Position numbers and translations under genes: made by a program. The notes under the pieces are model-generated. The model was not told where the DNA came from. It did not search any database and saw only the letters and a program-made list of their open reading frames with translations. From positions 1 to 52,712 of the forward strand of contig JADGOI010000004.1 of NCBI GenBank assembly GCA_017883075.1: a stretch of DNA of 52,712 bases. Direction: 5' to 3'. Each line of letters opens with the position of its first letter. Position 1 is the stretch's first letter. Positions 36,801-44,428 of the stretch are shown here, one piece after another. This DNA is from Acidimicrobiales bacterium (GTDB lineage Bacteria; Actinomycetota; Acidimicrobiia; Acidimicrobiales; RAAP-2).

Positions 36801-37385
36801 GAGATCTTCACCCAGGGCCACGATGGTCGGGTCGAACCCACCGAGATCTTCAAAGAGGTCCGCCCGGACCAATGTGCATCCACCGGGGGCGACGAACACA
36901 TCCCGGACTGCGTCGTGCTGTCCGTGGTCTATCTCGCTCGGATGCACCCGGTCCACCACCGAACCGCCCTTGTCCACCGTCATGCCGACATGCACCAGTC
37001 GGCCGGGATCATCCCAACCCACCACCTTGGGGGAGACGATCCCGGCATTGGATCGGAACGCCTCTTCTACCAACAAGTGGACGGTATCGGGGAACAGCGC
37101 CACGTCGTCGTGACAGAAGAGAAAGTACGAGGCGCCATCGACCATCGATCGCACCTCGTTCGAGGTGGCTCCGTACCCTTTGTTCTCCTCGAAGCGGCGC
37201 ACATAGGCGGAAGGAAGCGCGGCGGCCACCCGGGCGGTGAGGTCCTCAGTACTGGCGCTGTCAAGGACCAATACCGACAGTGCGGCATAGTCCTGCGATC
37301 CGATCGAAGCCAGCGTCTCATCGAACCACTGACCAGGATCGTGGGCGATGACAACGGCGACGACCGGCGGGGCCAGTGTGTCCAT
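33894..37385 (-). CDS. giant GT2 glycosyltransferase with multi-helix C-terminal domain
   Basis: 1163 aa. Residues 1-300 form a GT2 (GT-A fold) domain: VVIAHDPGQWFDETLASI, DSASTEDLT, the HDD metal motif at 92-94 and LGEDLDLCWRA near 191 with the catalytic-type Glu-Asp. An acidic linker (355-390) follows, then about a dozen helices with a GT-C-like external domain near 880-1070 and a final helix near 1120. It probably transfers a sugar from a nucleotide or polyprenyl donor to a lipid-linked or cell-wall glycan. Such GT2/DUF5719 pairs are typical of actinobacteria. A TANNNT box lies nine bases before the start. Confidence 0.82.
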   Translation of the reverse strand: MDTLAPPVVAVVIAHDPGQWFDETLASIGSQDYAALSVLVLDSASTEDLTARVAAALPSAYVRRFEENKGYGATSNEVRSMVDGASYFLFCHDDVALFPDTVHLLVEEAFRSNAGIVSPKVVGWDDPGRLVHVGMTVDKGGSVVDRVHPSEIDHGQHDAVRDVFVAPGGCTLVRADLFEDLGGFDPTIVALGEDLDLCWRAQVVGARIIVVPDARVRHREELASGSRLIPDSLVAVPGEHRRHPVTLQELQRRHELHVVFKCYGTFHLLRVVPQIILLTLGELIVAAAAGNRSRVRAVLEAWRWNLHHVGITRRQRKEIQSHRQLSDKEIRLLQVAGSARLSAYARRVFQFGFRGAHADELEASGGEAEGGLGSVLDDLVEADNGVGGDRPTPPNDAWAAETATSSRGQISGRVRVLSWLAVAFVVGVGSRSLLSGAFPSIGQFVPFPSWSSTFVQFAAGWHPSGVGSTAPASPAFALVGVVGTVLIGAMGLTQKVLIFGCIPLGAWGMVRLVRPFGSQRASLVAGIVYLAVPIPYNALALGRLGALAVYAGAPWVFGHLFRFTRIAPFAPVLGPDRSGALANRAKRGSGRRRTALDPTAPTGRRWLARHRTLRRLLLLGVLEAVLISIVPAAAFVVVLAGLAVALSSCILGEFTSAARALWLALGSTAVAGVLCLPWLIGVVSAGGGAISVFGVGGPTSGAASWGNLLQFSVGPIGNSPLTWGFGVAALLPLLLGRNARFGWAGRCWSIAMVFWFVAWVVGRGWTGTLAIDPNVLLGPAAAAISMAIGLGIAAFEEDLRAATFGWKQLATAAAAAAMVLGAFPMLASALPGRWDLPQNDFSQTLAWMHAKTADGAFRVLWLGDARALNQGSWSAGDGLAYATSEDGTPDASWLWNATGPGPASTLAHAVNQARSGQTDQLGRMLAPAGVRYVVKVTALAPVISLVQNPTEYPVPADLAPALAHQLDLQSVFAETGISVYENTAWLPERSAVASASRTAVAAEAAIGRGSPGTPDVLGTATGAPIVPGAVPVLPGPAASLSYQGTIPAGTVLSALAPAARWSLVASDGTTYPMSAAFGWAGQYRVAGGGRATLRFNGSLWSPLSVGFELVLWLLVAAALIEQRGVMRPWLQSVLLRWRRHSEPHPIPELDFEAEADQFGGLEE

Positions 37386-37400
37386 CAGGGTCAGAGGCTA
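37386..37400 (-). promoter_or_regulatory. near-leaderless promoter of GT2-DUF5719
   Basis: Minus strand TAGCCT (37395-37400), nine bases, then the ATG ending at 37385. Confidence 0.4.
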
Positions 37401-37481
37401 CCGGCCCAGCCGAGCCTCAGGAGAAATCCCGTGGCCAGCACCACAATTTGGCACTCACCCACCGAATTGGTGCGAGAGTGC

Positions 37482-37510
37482 TTGCAAATGTTTAACAGAT
37501 CACATACACT
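37482..37510 (+). promoter_or_regulatory. sigma-70-type promoter of small helical protein gene
   Basis: TTGCAA (37482-37487), 17-bp spacer, TACACT (37505-37510). It is one of the best -35/-10 pairs in the window, in an AT-richer patch. It predicts a leader of about 55 nt. Confidence 0.55.
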
Positions 37511-37574
37511 TGTATCTATCAGCACGCAGCCCATATCGGCAGCGTACGGAAACATCAATCGCAGGGAGATGAAC

Positions 37575-37955
37575 ATGCCAGAGATCAATGCGAACATCAA
37601 CAAAGCAGCCAAGGACCTCGCCAGCGTGGCCAAGGATGCCACCTACGTAGTCGTCGGCGCAGGCGTCATCGGTTTCCAGAAGGCCCAAGTGCAGCGCCAG
37701 GATCTTCTCAAGCGCCTCGGCGATCCCAAAGTTGAGATCGGGAGCCGGATCCAGGGCGTCCGTTCCGACCTGACTGGTGCGATCCACACGGTGGATGCCC
37801 AGCTCGAGGACCTTATTTCCAAGGTTGAGGCCGCATTCGCTCCGTTCGAGGACCGTCTCCCGACCCCGGCCCGCGACCTGGCCAAGCAGGTACATGTCCA
37901 GGCCAAGGAGACCCGGACGCAGATCCTCGATCGGATCCTGACCGTCGCCGGTTGA
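37575..37955 (+). CDS. small helical hypothetical protein
   Basis: 126 aa, no family recognised. Predicted almost all-helical and charged, with one mildly hydrophobic stretch near residues 21-32 (DATYVVVGAGVIGF). The helix-rich rest (DLTGAIHTVDAQLEDLISKVEAAF, then ARDLAKQVHVQAKETRTQILDRIL) recalls phasin-like or apolipoprotein-like coiled coils; that is a resemblance only. The ATG at 37575 has AGGGAG six bases upstream; the ATG at 37569 abuts that site and is less likely. The strong promoter before it and hairpins after it suggest a highly expressed single gene, perhaps structural or granule associated. Confidence 0.7.
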   Translation: MPEINANINKAAKDLASVAKDATYVVVGAGVIGFQKAQVQRQDLLKRLGDPKVEIGSRIQGVRSDLTGAIHTVDAQLEDLISKVEAAFAPFEDRLPTPARDLAKQVHVQAKETRTQILDRILTVAG

Positions 37956-38005
37956 CGGTCCACATTGCGACGGCGACAGACCTCCCCCCGGTCGTCGCCG
38001 GTGCT

Positions 38006-38034
38006 GGCCTCGCCCCTTACGGGGTTTGCAGGCC
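38006..38034 (+). ncRNA. first hairpin of structured intergenic region
   Basis: GGCCT ... CCCC-TTAC-GGGG ... AGGCC nests two stems just after the small helical gene. It is followed by a CCGGA/TCCGG stem near 38043-38061 and by a larger hairpin at 38069. Three stems in a row between 37956 and 38153 could be a terminator array or a structured leader for the next gene. I cannot match a known riboswitch. Confidence 0.35.
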
Positions 38035-38068
38035 AATATGGGCCGGATACCCCCCTTTCCGGTCCAAC

Positions 38069-38101
38069 GAAGAACGGTCCGCCTCGTGCGGGCCGTTCTT
38101 C
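38069..38101 (+). terminator. strong hairpin, terminator or attenuator
   Basis: A 14-base-pair stem (13 Watson-Crick plus one G-U) GAAGAACGGTCCGC / GCGGGCCGTTCTTC with a CTCGT loop. It has no long U run. Placement suits termination after the small helical gene or attenuation ahead of the arylsulfotransferase-like gene at 38154. Confidence 0.55.
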
Positions 38102-38153
38102 GCGTCAGGGATTCTCAGGATTCCCTCAGGTGCACCGGGCAAACTCTGGTGTC

Positions 38154-39737
38154 ATGCGGCCTGACGGTAATGGTGACGGCTCGGGCGATTCGCCGCCTGT
38201 CGGGGCGCAACTGCCAACCGGTGCCGACCCAGACGACGTACCTACCACCGGTGAGTCGTTGACCAAGTGGCGGATACCCAGGCGACGGTTCCTCATCGCC
38301 GCCGGGGTGGGTACCGTGGCCCTGGCCGCCGCCGGGTACGGGATCGACGACTGGATCACCTCCGGGCCGCCGGCGCCGCTCTTTCACTCGCAGCCCGATC
38401 TCGCTCCGGTGACCGTGAGCGTGGCCGTTCCCGGCGAGGGAACCGCGCCCGGCTACCTCTTCCTCACACCTGCCGCCGGTCCGGACCAGTACGGGCCGAT
38501 GATCGTCGACAACTTCGGGAAGCTGGTCTGGTTCCGCCAGATCGTGCCGGCGCCCATGCAGGTCGCCACCAACCTCGAGGTGCAGCAACTGGACGGGGAG
38601 CCGGTGCTGACCTGGTGGGAGGGGACAATTCTCATCCCCGAGGGTTACGGCCGAGGTGCGTACGTCATCGCCGACACCTCCTACCGGGAGATCACCCGGG
38701 TGTATGCCGGCAACGGACTCTCCGGCGACCTTCACGAGTTCACCCTCACTCCCGAGGGCACTGCGCTCTTCACTGTCTATCGGAGCCAGAACGCCGACCT
38801 GTCAGCCATCGGAGGCCCCAAACAGGGCACCTTGCTCAACTCCCTGGTTCAGGAAGTCGATGTCAAGACGGGTCAAGTGCTGTTCGAGTGGGACCCACTC
38901 CAGCACATTTCCCTGGACGAGTCGTACCAACCGGCATCGGCCATCCCCGCCAATGGCAATCAGTACGACTGGCTCCATCTGAACTCCGTCGACGTCGACA
39001 CTGACGGCAACCTCCTGATCTCGGGCCGCTACACCTGGGCGGTGTACAAGATCGACCGGAAGACCGGGGATGTCATCTGGCGGCTTAATGGAAAACGCAG
39101 CGATTTCGAGGTCGGCCTCGGCGTCGCCTTCGAATACCAGCACTGTGCCCGTCGCGCTCCCGACGGTACGTTGACCCTCTTCGACGACGGGTCGGCACCT
39201 CCCCAGGTCGCACCCCGCTCACGAGGCATCAAGCTCTCCCTCGACGAGACCACCATGCGTGCCGAACTCGTACACGAGTACTTTCCCGACCCCATCGTGA
39301 CGTCCGCCAGCCAGGGGAGTGTCCAGAACCTGTCCAACGGGAACGTCCTGGTCGGGTGGGGATCGGCTCCCTCTGTCTCCGAGTACACGTCAGATGGTCG
39401 GCTCCTCTTCGACCTCGCCCTTGCCGAGGGCGTCATCTCGTACCGAGCCTTCCGGTTTCCATGGGTCGGCCGTCCCGAAGGCCGACCAGCCATCGCTGCC
39501 CATGGGGGCGACAACGGCCAAGTGATCGTGTATGCCAGCTGGAACGGTGCCACCGAGGTGGTGGCCTGGCAGGTGATGGCCGGGCCGACAGGTAGCTCGC
39601 TCAGTCCGGTGGCCGTCGTCCCGAAGCAGGGATTCGAGACGACGGCCACGGTCACCACCGGTCATCCGGCGGTGGCTGTGGCCGCTCTCGACCAGGGACA
39701 CCAGGTCCTCGGTACTTCCGCCACCGTCACCGTCTGA
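38154..39737 (+). CDS. Tat-exported arylsulfotransferase-like protein
   Basis: 527 aa. Residues 43-47 (RRRFL) followed by IAAGVGTVALAAAGYG make a twin-arginine signal, after a Gly/Asp-rich start. The mature part is a beta-propeller of the Arylsulfotran_2 type: LTPAAGPDQYGPMIVDNFGKLVWF, LTWWEGT, DLHEFTLTPEGTALF, HLNSVDVDTDGNLLISGRYTWAVYKID, GDVIWRLNG and QHCARRAPDGTLTLFDDG. Bacterial ASST enzymes transfer sulfate between phenols outside the cytoplasm, but many members of this branch are uncharacterised. Tat export would fit cofactor loading or cytosolic folding. I saw neither a TANNNT box nor a Shine-Dalgarno next to the ATG. Confidence 0.8.
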   Translation: MRPDGNGDGSGDSPPVGAQLPTGADPDDVPTTGESLTKWRIPRRRFLIAAGVGTVALAAAGYGIDDWITSGPPAPLFHSQPDLAPVTVSVAVPGEGTAPGYLFLTPAAGPDQYGPMIVDNFGKLVWFRQIVPAPMQVATNLEVQQLDGEPVLTWWEGTILIPEGYGRGAYVIADTSYREITRVYAGNGLSGDLHEFTLTPEGTALFTVYRSQNADLSAIGGPKQGTLLNSLVQEVDVKTGQVLFEWDPLQHISLDESYQPASAIPANGNQYDWLHLNSVDVDTDGNLLISGRYTWAVYKIDRKTGDVIWRLNGKRSDFEVGLGVAFEYQHCARRAPDGTLTLFDDGSAPPQVAPRSRGIKLSLDETTMRAELVHEYFPDPIVTSASQGSVQNLSNGNVLVGWGSAPSVSEYTSDGRLLFDLALAEGVISYRAFRFPWVGRPEGRPAIAAHGGDNGQVIVYASWNGATEVVAWQVMAGPTGSSLSPVAVVPKQGFETTATVTTGHPAVAVAALDQGHQVLGTSATVTV

Positions 39738-39756
39738 TCACCGGTCCGACCGCCGA

Positions 39757-39792
39757 CTACTACGCCTTGTGTAGCTACGTTCTACGTAGTAG
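39757..39792. promoter_or_regulatory. nested palindromic operator of padR
   Basis: Two interleaved perfect inverted repeats: CTACTACG (39757-39764) with CGTAGTAG (39785-39792), and CTACGT-TCT-ACGTAG (39775-39789). They fill the promoter spacer and touch the -10 box, so a bound repressor would block transcription. Autoregulation by the PadR protein is the simplest reading. Confidence 0.55.
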
Positions 39793-39801
39793 CATATCGC
39801 C
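39767..39801 (+). promoter_or_regulatory. leaderless promoter of padR operon
   Basis: TTGTGT (39767-39772), 17 bp, TAGCAT (39790-39795), six bases, ATG at 39802. No Shine-Dalgarno. Confidence 0.6.
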
Positions 39802-40173
39802 ATGAAACGAACCGCCCGCGATGCGTCCCGGCGGACCAACGATCCGTCGATGTTGATCCTCACCAGCCTGGCCGGCGGCTCTAAGCACGGCCATGCCCTG
39901 TCCAGGGACATCGAAGGCTTTGCCGGGGTGGTACTCGGACCCGGCACCCTCTACGGAGCAATCACCCGATTGGAGGAGCGAGGGCTGATCGAACCACTCG
40001 AGTCCGACAACCGCCGGCGTCCGTATCAGATCTCGGCGGCGGGATCCGCCTACCTCTCCGAAGCGGTGAGCGAGATGCAGCGCCTGGCCGACGAGGGTGC
40101 CCGTCGACTCGCCATGGCCAACCAAGCCGTGGCCCAGGGGCGGGTTCCGAGAATCTCCGGGAGCCCGGCATGA
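39802..40173 (+). CDS. PadR family transcriptional regulator
   Basis: 123 aa winged-helix DNA-binding protein. The fold is visible as MLILTSLAGGSKHGHALSRDI, the GVVLGPGTLYGAITRLEERGLIEPL recognition region near residues 41-66 and RRRPYQISAAGSAYLSEAVSEM as the wing and dimer helix. The last 20 residues are a short tail. PadR proteins usually repress their own operon in response to a small molecule or membrane stress. The stop overlaps the start of the membrane protein (ATGA), so the two are cotranslated. Confidence 0.9.
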   Translation: MKRTARDASRRTNDPSMLILTSLAGGSKHGHALSRDIEGFAGVVLGPGTLYGAITRLEERGLIEPLESDNRRRPYQISAAGSAYLSEAVSEMQRLADEGARRLAMANQAVAQGRVPRISGSPA

Positions 40174-41129
40174 GGACCGGAGACATTCATGAGGAAGACG
40201 ACCCGGTCAGCCGGTCCATGCTCCGGTGGTATCCCGCCAGCTGGCGGGATCGTTACGGTGCCGAGTTCGGTGCCATGATCGAGGACAGTCTCGGAGGCGA
40301 ACAACCGACGATGCACTTCCGGTGGTCGATCATGCGGGCCGGGTTGTCCGAACGCCTGCGCGGTGCCGGCCTCATCGGCGACACCGCCCCCCCGTCGGCG
40401 CGGATCCGGAGCGGCGCATTCACGGTTCTCTGTGGGTGGTTGCTCTTCGTCATCCCCGGCATTGTCTTCGCCAAGCTCAGCGAGCACTGGGAAGCCGTGA
40501 TCCCGCGGAGTTCCCGACATCTCCCTGCTGTCTCATTCGGTCTGGTGCAGGTGCTGGCCGGACTGTGCGTTGTCGCCGTCCTGGCGGGGATGGCCACTGT
40601 CCTCCCTGCCTTCGTCCGCTTCGTGAAGGACGGGGGTTGGCCGGTCATCCGCCACCAGGTGGGGTGGGCGGCGGCGGCCACCGCCGCCATGGTGACCGTA
40701 TCGGTCACCATCGTGGCCTGGGCCCACCACCTTCCCGCCCACCTCCGTAACGGGGGCTCGGCGCCCTACAAACTCCTGGGCGTGGCCTGGATGCTCTTGT
40801 TCGCCGTCACCCTCTTCACCTGGTCGAGGGCGGCCATCGCCGCTACCCGTCGCCTGACGCTCGGGACACGTCAGCTCGAGGCGGCGGGATCACTGGCCAT
40901 CGCCGTAGCCCTGTCAATGCCGATCATGACGGCGGCCGCGGCGATCTGGTGGGGATCGATAGCGGCGGCCGCTCCCTGGTTCTTCTCCGGTGCACCCACC
41001 GGAAGCCCTTCCTCGCCATGGGTGGCTTCCCTGCTCGGCGCGCTCATCGTGATGACCCTGGCCTCGGTTGTGGGCGGGGCTGGGCTCCTTCGGATAACCG
41101 GCTCGTGGCGGTCTCTGCATGCCGTCTGA
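40170..41129 (+). CDS. PadR-associated polytopic membrane protein
   Basis: 319 aa. The N-terminal cytosolic segment carries MLRWYPASWRDRYGAEFGAMIEDSL, a motif common in membrane proteins encoded next to PadR regulators. About six transmembrane helices follow (near 85-105, 122-145, 163-185, 205-222, 245-268 and 285-308). No catalytic motif is visible. It is translationally coupled to padR and could sense or relieve the signal PadR responds to; function is otherwise unknown. Confidence 0.75.
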   Translation: MRTGDIHEEDDPVSRSMLRWYPASWRDRYGAEFGAMIEDSLGGEQPTMHFRWSIMRAGLSERLRGAGLIGDTAPPSARIRSGAFTVLCGWLLFVIPGIVFAKLSEHWEAVIPRSSRHLPAVSFGLVQVLAGLCVVAVLAGMATVLPAFVRFVKDGGWPVIRHQVGWAAAATAAMVTVSVTIVAWAHHLPAHLRNGGSAPYKLLGVAWMLLFAVTLFTWSRAAIAATRRLTLGTRQLEAAGSLAIAVALSMPIMTAAAAIWWGSIAAAAPWFFSGAPTGSPSSPWVASLLGALIVMTLASVVGGAGLLRITGSWRSLHAV

Positions 41130-41137
41130 ACGACGGC

Positions 41138-41178
41138 AATCGGGGCGGAGTAGAGACCGCAGGCGGTTGGCCCCGATT
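41138..41178. terminator. bidirectional terminator hairpin
   Basis: AATCGGGGC (41138-41146) pairs perfectly with GCCCCGATT (41170-41178) and a small CCGC/GCGG stem fits inside. It sits between the convergent PadR-operon end and the GDP-sugar reductase end, where a two-way terminator is expected. Confidence 0.55.
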
Positions 41179-42077
41179 CAGTCGGTACGATCGCGCCAGT
41201 ACGCCAACACGTCGGCCAATGTTTCTCCCAGGGGTATCTTCGGCTCCCAACCGGTGGCGCTCTGCAGCCGGGTGGGGTCACCCCGAAGCACCGGTACTTC
41301 CACCGGGCGCATCAAGGTCGGGTCGGTCTCGAATCTGAGCGAGGCTCCGGTCAATGCCAGCAACTCGTCGGCGATGGTCTTGATCTCCACGTCCCGGCCC
41401 GAACATACGTTGTAGACGACTCCCGACTCCCCTAACTCGATGAGCATCCGATAGGCCCGCACCACATCTCGAACATCGGTGAAGTCACGTCGAGCCGACA
41501 GGTTCCCCACCGGAATGGCACTGGCCCCCTTGCGCTCTGCGTCAACCATGCGTTTGGTCAATGCCGGCACTGCGAAGTCGGGTGTTTGCCCCGGCCCGAT
41601 GTGATTGAACGGCCTTACCGTGATGACCGACTGTCCATGGCCAAGGAATGCCTGCTCCACCAGGGCCTCGGCCGCAAGCTTGCTGGCGGCGTACGGGGTG
41701 AGCGGGGCGGTGGGCGAGTCCTCGCGAAGCGGAAGGCGCGACGGGTCGGTCACAGCTCCATAGACCTCGGCAGAGCTGGTTACCAGCACCCGCGGGTTGG
41801 ACCCGCATTCCCGGGCCGCAGCCAGCAGGATGGCGGTGCCTATTACGTTGACCTGGAGAACCTGGAGGGGATCGTCCCACGACTTTCCCACGTGGGTGAG
41901 CGCAGCCAAGTGATAGATGGCGTCAGGCGCAGCGGCAGTGAGGGCAGTGAGCACCGCAACTGGGTCGATGATGTCCACTTCCCTGTCGATGACGACGACG
42001 TCGTCGCCGACTTCACGAAGATGGGCGGCAAGCCAGTGGCCTACAAATCCACGACCGCCGGTAATGAGGGAACGCAC
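41178..42077 (-). CDS. rmd: GDP-4-dehydro-6-deoxy-D-mannose reductase-like SDR
   Basis: 299 aa extended short-chain dehydrogenase. NAD(P) motif TGGRGFVG is at residues 6-13 and the active-site Tyr129-x3-Lys133 lies in TPYAASKLAAE. SSAEVYG and RPFNHIGPGQTPDFAVPAL are typical of Rmd/GMD-type enzymes, which reduce GDP-4-keto-6-deoxymannose to GDP-D-rhamnose. A matching GDP-mannose 4,6-dehydratase is not in the window. It begins with GTG and a TANNNT box eight bases upstream, and lies downstream of three glycosyltransferases. A different NDP-hexose substrate cannot be excluded. Confidence 0.78.
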   Translation of the reverse strand: MRSLITGGRGFVGHWLAAHLREVGDDVVVIDREVDIIDPVAVLTALTAAAPDAIYHLAALTHVGKSWDDPLQVLQVNVIGTAILLAAARECGSNPRVLVTSSAEVYGAVTDPSRLPLREDSPTAPLTPYAASKLAAEALVEQAFLGHGQSVITVRPFNHIGPGQTPDFAVPALTKRMVDAERKGASAIPVGNLSARRDFTDVRDVVRAYRMLIELGESGVVYNVCSGRDVEIKTIADELLALTGASLRFETDPTLMRPVEVPVLRGDPTRLQSATGWEPKIPLGETLADVLAYWRDRTD

Positions 42078-42091
42078 GTCGGGTCACCCTA
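42078..42091 (-). promoter_or_regulatory. near-leaderless promoter of rmd-like gene
   Basis: Minus strand TAGGGT (42086-42091), eight bases, then GTG ending at 42077. It would allow independent transcription from the upstream glycosyltransferase genes. Confidence 0.45.
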
Positions 42092-42123
42092 CTGGGTCAG
42101 GTGGGTGTCGCCTGCCAGAGCCC

Positions 42124-43314
42124 TCAACTCCGGGTCGCCAGGCGATAGGCCTCCATGTGCTTGCTGGCGCTGGCGGCCCAGGTATGCCGGGCGGCGATGT
42201 CCAACCCCCGTTGCCTCCGCTCGGCGTCAGGTCCATTCCCGTCCAGCGCCCCGTCCAGCGCCTCACTGAGAGCAACCACATCCCCCGGTGGGACCAGGGT
42301 CGCCGAGTCCGCGGTGACTTCCTCCATGGCGGATCCTGACGTGGTGATCAGGTGAGCACCACATGCCATGGCCTCCAACGCCGGGAGGCCGAATCCTTCG
42401 TAGAGCGCCGGGTAGACCACCGCCACAGCCGAGCGGAACAATGCCGGGATGATGTCGTCCTTCACATACCCGGTGCGGATGATCCGATTCCTCATCCCTG
42501 ACGCGGCCACGGCTTCCTCCACCTGCGACACTCCCCAGCCGGCCCCACCCGCCAGCACCAGTCGAGCCTCGGGATGGCGATCGGCCACCCGGGCGAAGGC
42601 ATGTACCAGAGTCGGCACATCCTTACGAGGCTCGAGGGTGCCGACAAAAACGAGAAACGGCGTTCCGTCACCGAGTCGGCCGGACCCGCCTGCACCTCCG
42701 GATCCCTGGGCCCTCGTGCTGCCGATTCCCAATTCGGACAACCGCGCCGCGTCCGATCCGGGCACGGACTCGACCGGCCGGAAGCGCTCGACATCGACGC
42801 CATGGTGGGCCACCACCACGTCGCCATCCACCCGGCACCACCGGGCCAACTCGTCGGCCGTCGCCTGACTCGGACACACCACCACCGCCGCCCGTCGAGC
42901 AGCCACCCTGATCGCCCGTTGGAACAACAGCACCTTCGAGCGCTCGTGCCATTGGGGGGCCTCGAAGAAGCTCAGATCGTGAATGGTCACCACTGCCGGC
43001 ACCTTCGAATGCTCCGGCATCGTGTAGTGGGGCCCGTGATGGACCGCCACCGCCTGGTGTTTGAGCAGCGAAGGGAGGCGGACCTGTTCCCAGCCGAGCC
43101 GCAGCGGCCGAAGCTCCGGTGCAACGGTGATGACACCGCTTCCCGGGGTCACGGCTCTCCAGCGGGATCCATCCCGACGTCTGGCGACAACCAGCAGTTC
43201 GGCGTCAGGTCGCTGGTCCAGAGCGTGTGCCAACTGGAGGGTGTACTGGCCGGCCCCGACCGGATTGGTCGGCACCGCCGTCACGTCCAGCGACAGGCGC
43301 AACCGGTCAACCAC
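42124..43314 (-). CDS. GT4 family glycosyltransferase (third of three)
   Basis: 396 aa GT-B fold enzyme. The N-terminal acceptor domain opens with LSLDVTAVPTNPVGAGQYTLQLA. The donor domain shows FVGTLEPRKDVPTLVHAF, LVLAGGAGWG, and YPALYEGFGLPALEAMACG with the conserved donor-phosphate Glu residues. A Gly/Ser-rich insertion lies near residue 210. It likely transfers a sugar such as mannose or rhamnose from an NDP donor to a surface glycan or lipid. The GTG start overlaps the preceding GT4 stop by eight nt (GTGGTTGA), so the two are coupled. Confidence 0.85.
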   Translation of the reverse strand: MVDRLRLSLDVTAVPTNPVGAGQYTLQLAHALDQRPDAELLVVARRRDGSRWRAVTPGSGVITVAPELRPLRLGWEQVRLPSLLKHQAVAVHHGPHYTMPEHSKVPAVVTIHDLSFFEAPQWHERSKVLLFQRAIRVAARRAAVVVCPSQATADELARWCRVDGDVVVAHHGVDVERFRPVESVPGSDAARLSELGIGSTRAQGSGGAGGSGRLGDGTPFLVFVGTLEPRKDVPTLVHAFARVADRHPEARLVLAGGAGWGVSQVEEAVAASGMRNRIIRTGYVKDDIIPALFRSAVAVVYPALYEGFGLPALEAMACGAHLITTSGSAMEEVTADSATLVPPGDVVALSEALDGALDGNGPDAERRQRGLDIAARHTWAASASKHMEAYRLATRS

Positions 43315-44428
43315 GGTGACCCCCGTGCTTGGCGGCTGCCACCTCGTCCCACACCGAAACGTGCCTACCGGCGATCACCGACCAGCGGAGCTCGGCGGCC
43401 CGTTGGCGACCAGCCAGCTCGAGGCGGGCACGCACGGCGGTGTCGGTGGCCACCGTCAGGAGTCCGGAAGCGATGGAGTCGGTATCTTGGGGATCGACTT
43501 CGAACGCCGCCCCAGCCGTGCTCGGCAACGGACTCGCCACGACGGGCGTGCCGAACACCATGGCCTCGACAGGGGGAAGCCCGAACCCTTCGAGGAGAGG
43601 CACATACGCCAGCAATCGGGTCATCGAATAGAGGGCCGACAGCTCCCCGGGGCTGACCATCCCGGCGAGCACCACGCCCGGTTCGGGATTGACCCGCTCG
43701 CCCCATCCGGCCGGACCCACCACCACCAGCGACCATGGCTCGGGTAGGGATCCCCGGATACGGCGGTACGCCTCGGTGATCCGAACCAGGTTCTTACGCG
43801 GCTCGAGGGTGCCGACACTCAACAAGAATGGCCCGTTCACCCCGAGCCGCTCCAACAGCGCAGCTCCCGCCTCCAGATCGGGTGGGGGAAGGTGGTCGCA
43901 TCCCATCGGGATCACTCGGATGGCACCTCGGGGCGCTCCAGCCTTTTCGAGGTCGGATGCCACCTCCTCGGCAGGCACGATGAACCGGTCAGCCCGATGA
44001 AGTGCTCGCTGCAGCGCAGCTTCGTGCCAGGACCTCCCCCGGAGCGGATAGGCGTCGGGAAGCCGACGCCACAACAGGTCATGAACCGTGGAGACAAGCA
44101 CGGCGCCTCGTGGCTCGAGGGTGGCCAGCGAAACGGCGTGAACCACATCGAATCCGGCAGGGGCGCCCAACAGACCCCGATCCCACGCCCGGGTCAACGC
44201 CGGACCCGGAAGTACCGAACTGCGCACCGGATAGCCGTGCGCGGCAAGTGGGTCCCCCCCTCCCCAACCCTTCCGGCCCGGGCGGCTGGCCAGCAGCTCA
44301 ACTTCGGGCGCATCAGCCGGATCGAGCTCGCCGAGCCCCTGCATGAGACCGCGGGCATAAGTGCCGATTCCGCCAGGGGTGGACCTCCGCAGCTGTTCCA
44401 CCACCATCAACACCCGGGTCCGGGTCAT
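43307..44428 (-). CDS. GT4 family glycosyltransferase (second of three)
   Basis: 373 aa. Motifs in order: VLMVVEQLRRSTPGGIGTYARGL, VVHAVSLATLEPRGA, STVHDLLWRRLPDAYP, LLSVGTLEPRKNLVRITEAYR and YVPLLEGFGLPPVEAMVFGTPVVAS. Start taken at 44428, whose ATG overlaps the stop of the upstream GT4 gene (ATGA); a longer form to 44497 lacks homology. Related to GT4 mannosyl/rhamnosyl-transferases, specificity unknown. The EPRK(N/D) motif and overall layout match its two neighbours, which suggests the three arose by duplication. Confidence 0.85.
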   Translation of the reverse strand: MTRTRVLMVVEQLRRSTPGGIGTYARGLMQGLGELDPADAPEVELLASRPGRKGWGGGDPLAAHGYPVRSSVLPGPALTRAWDRGLLGAPAGFDVVHAVSLATLEPRGAVLVSTVHDLLWRRLPDAYPLRGRSWHEAALQRALHRADRFIVPAEEVASDLEKAGAPRGAIRVIPMGCDHLPPPDLEAGAALLERLGVNGPFLLSVGTLEPRKNLVRITEAYRRIRGSLPEPWSLVVVGPAGWGERVNPEPGVVLAGMVSPGELSALYSMTRLLAYVPLLEGFGLPPVEAMVFGTPVVASPLPSTAGAAFEVDPQDTDSIASGLLTVATDTAVRARLELAGRQRAAELRWSVIAGRHVSVWDEVAAAKHGGHRG

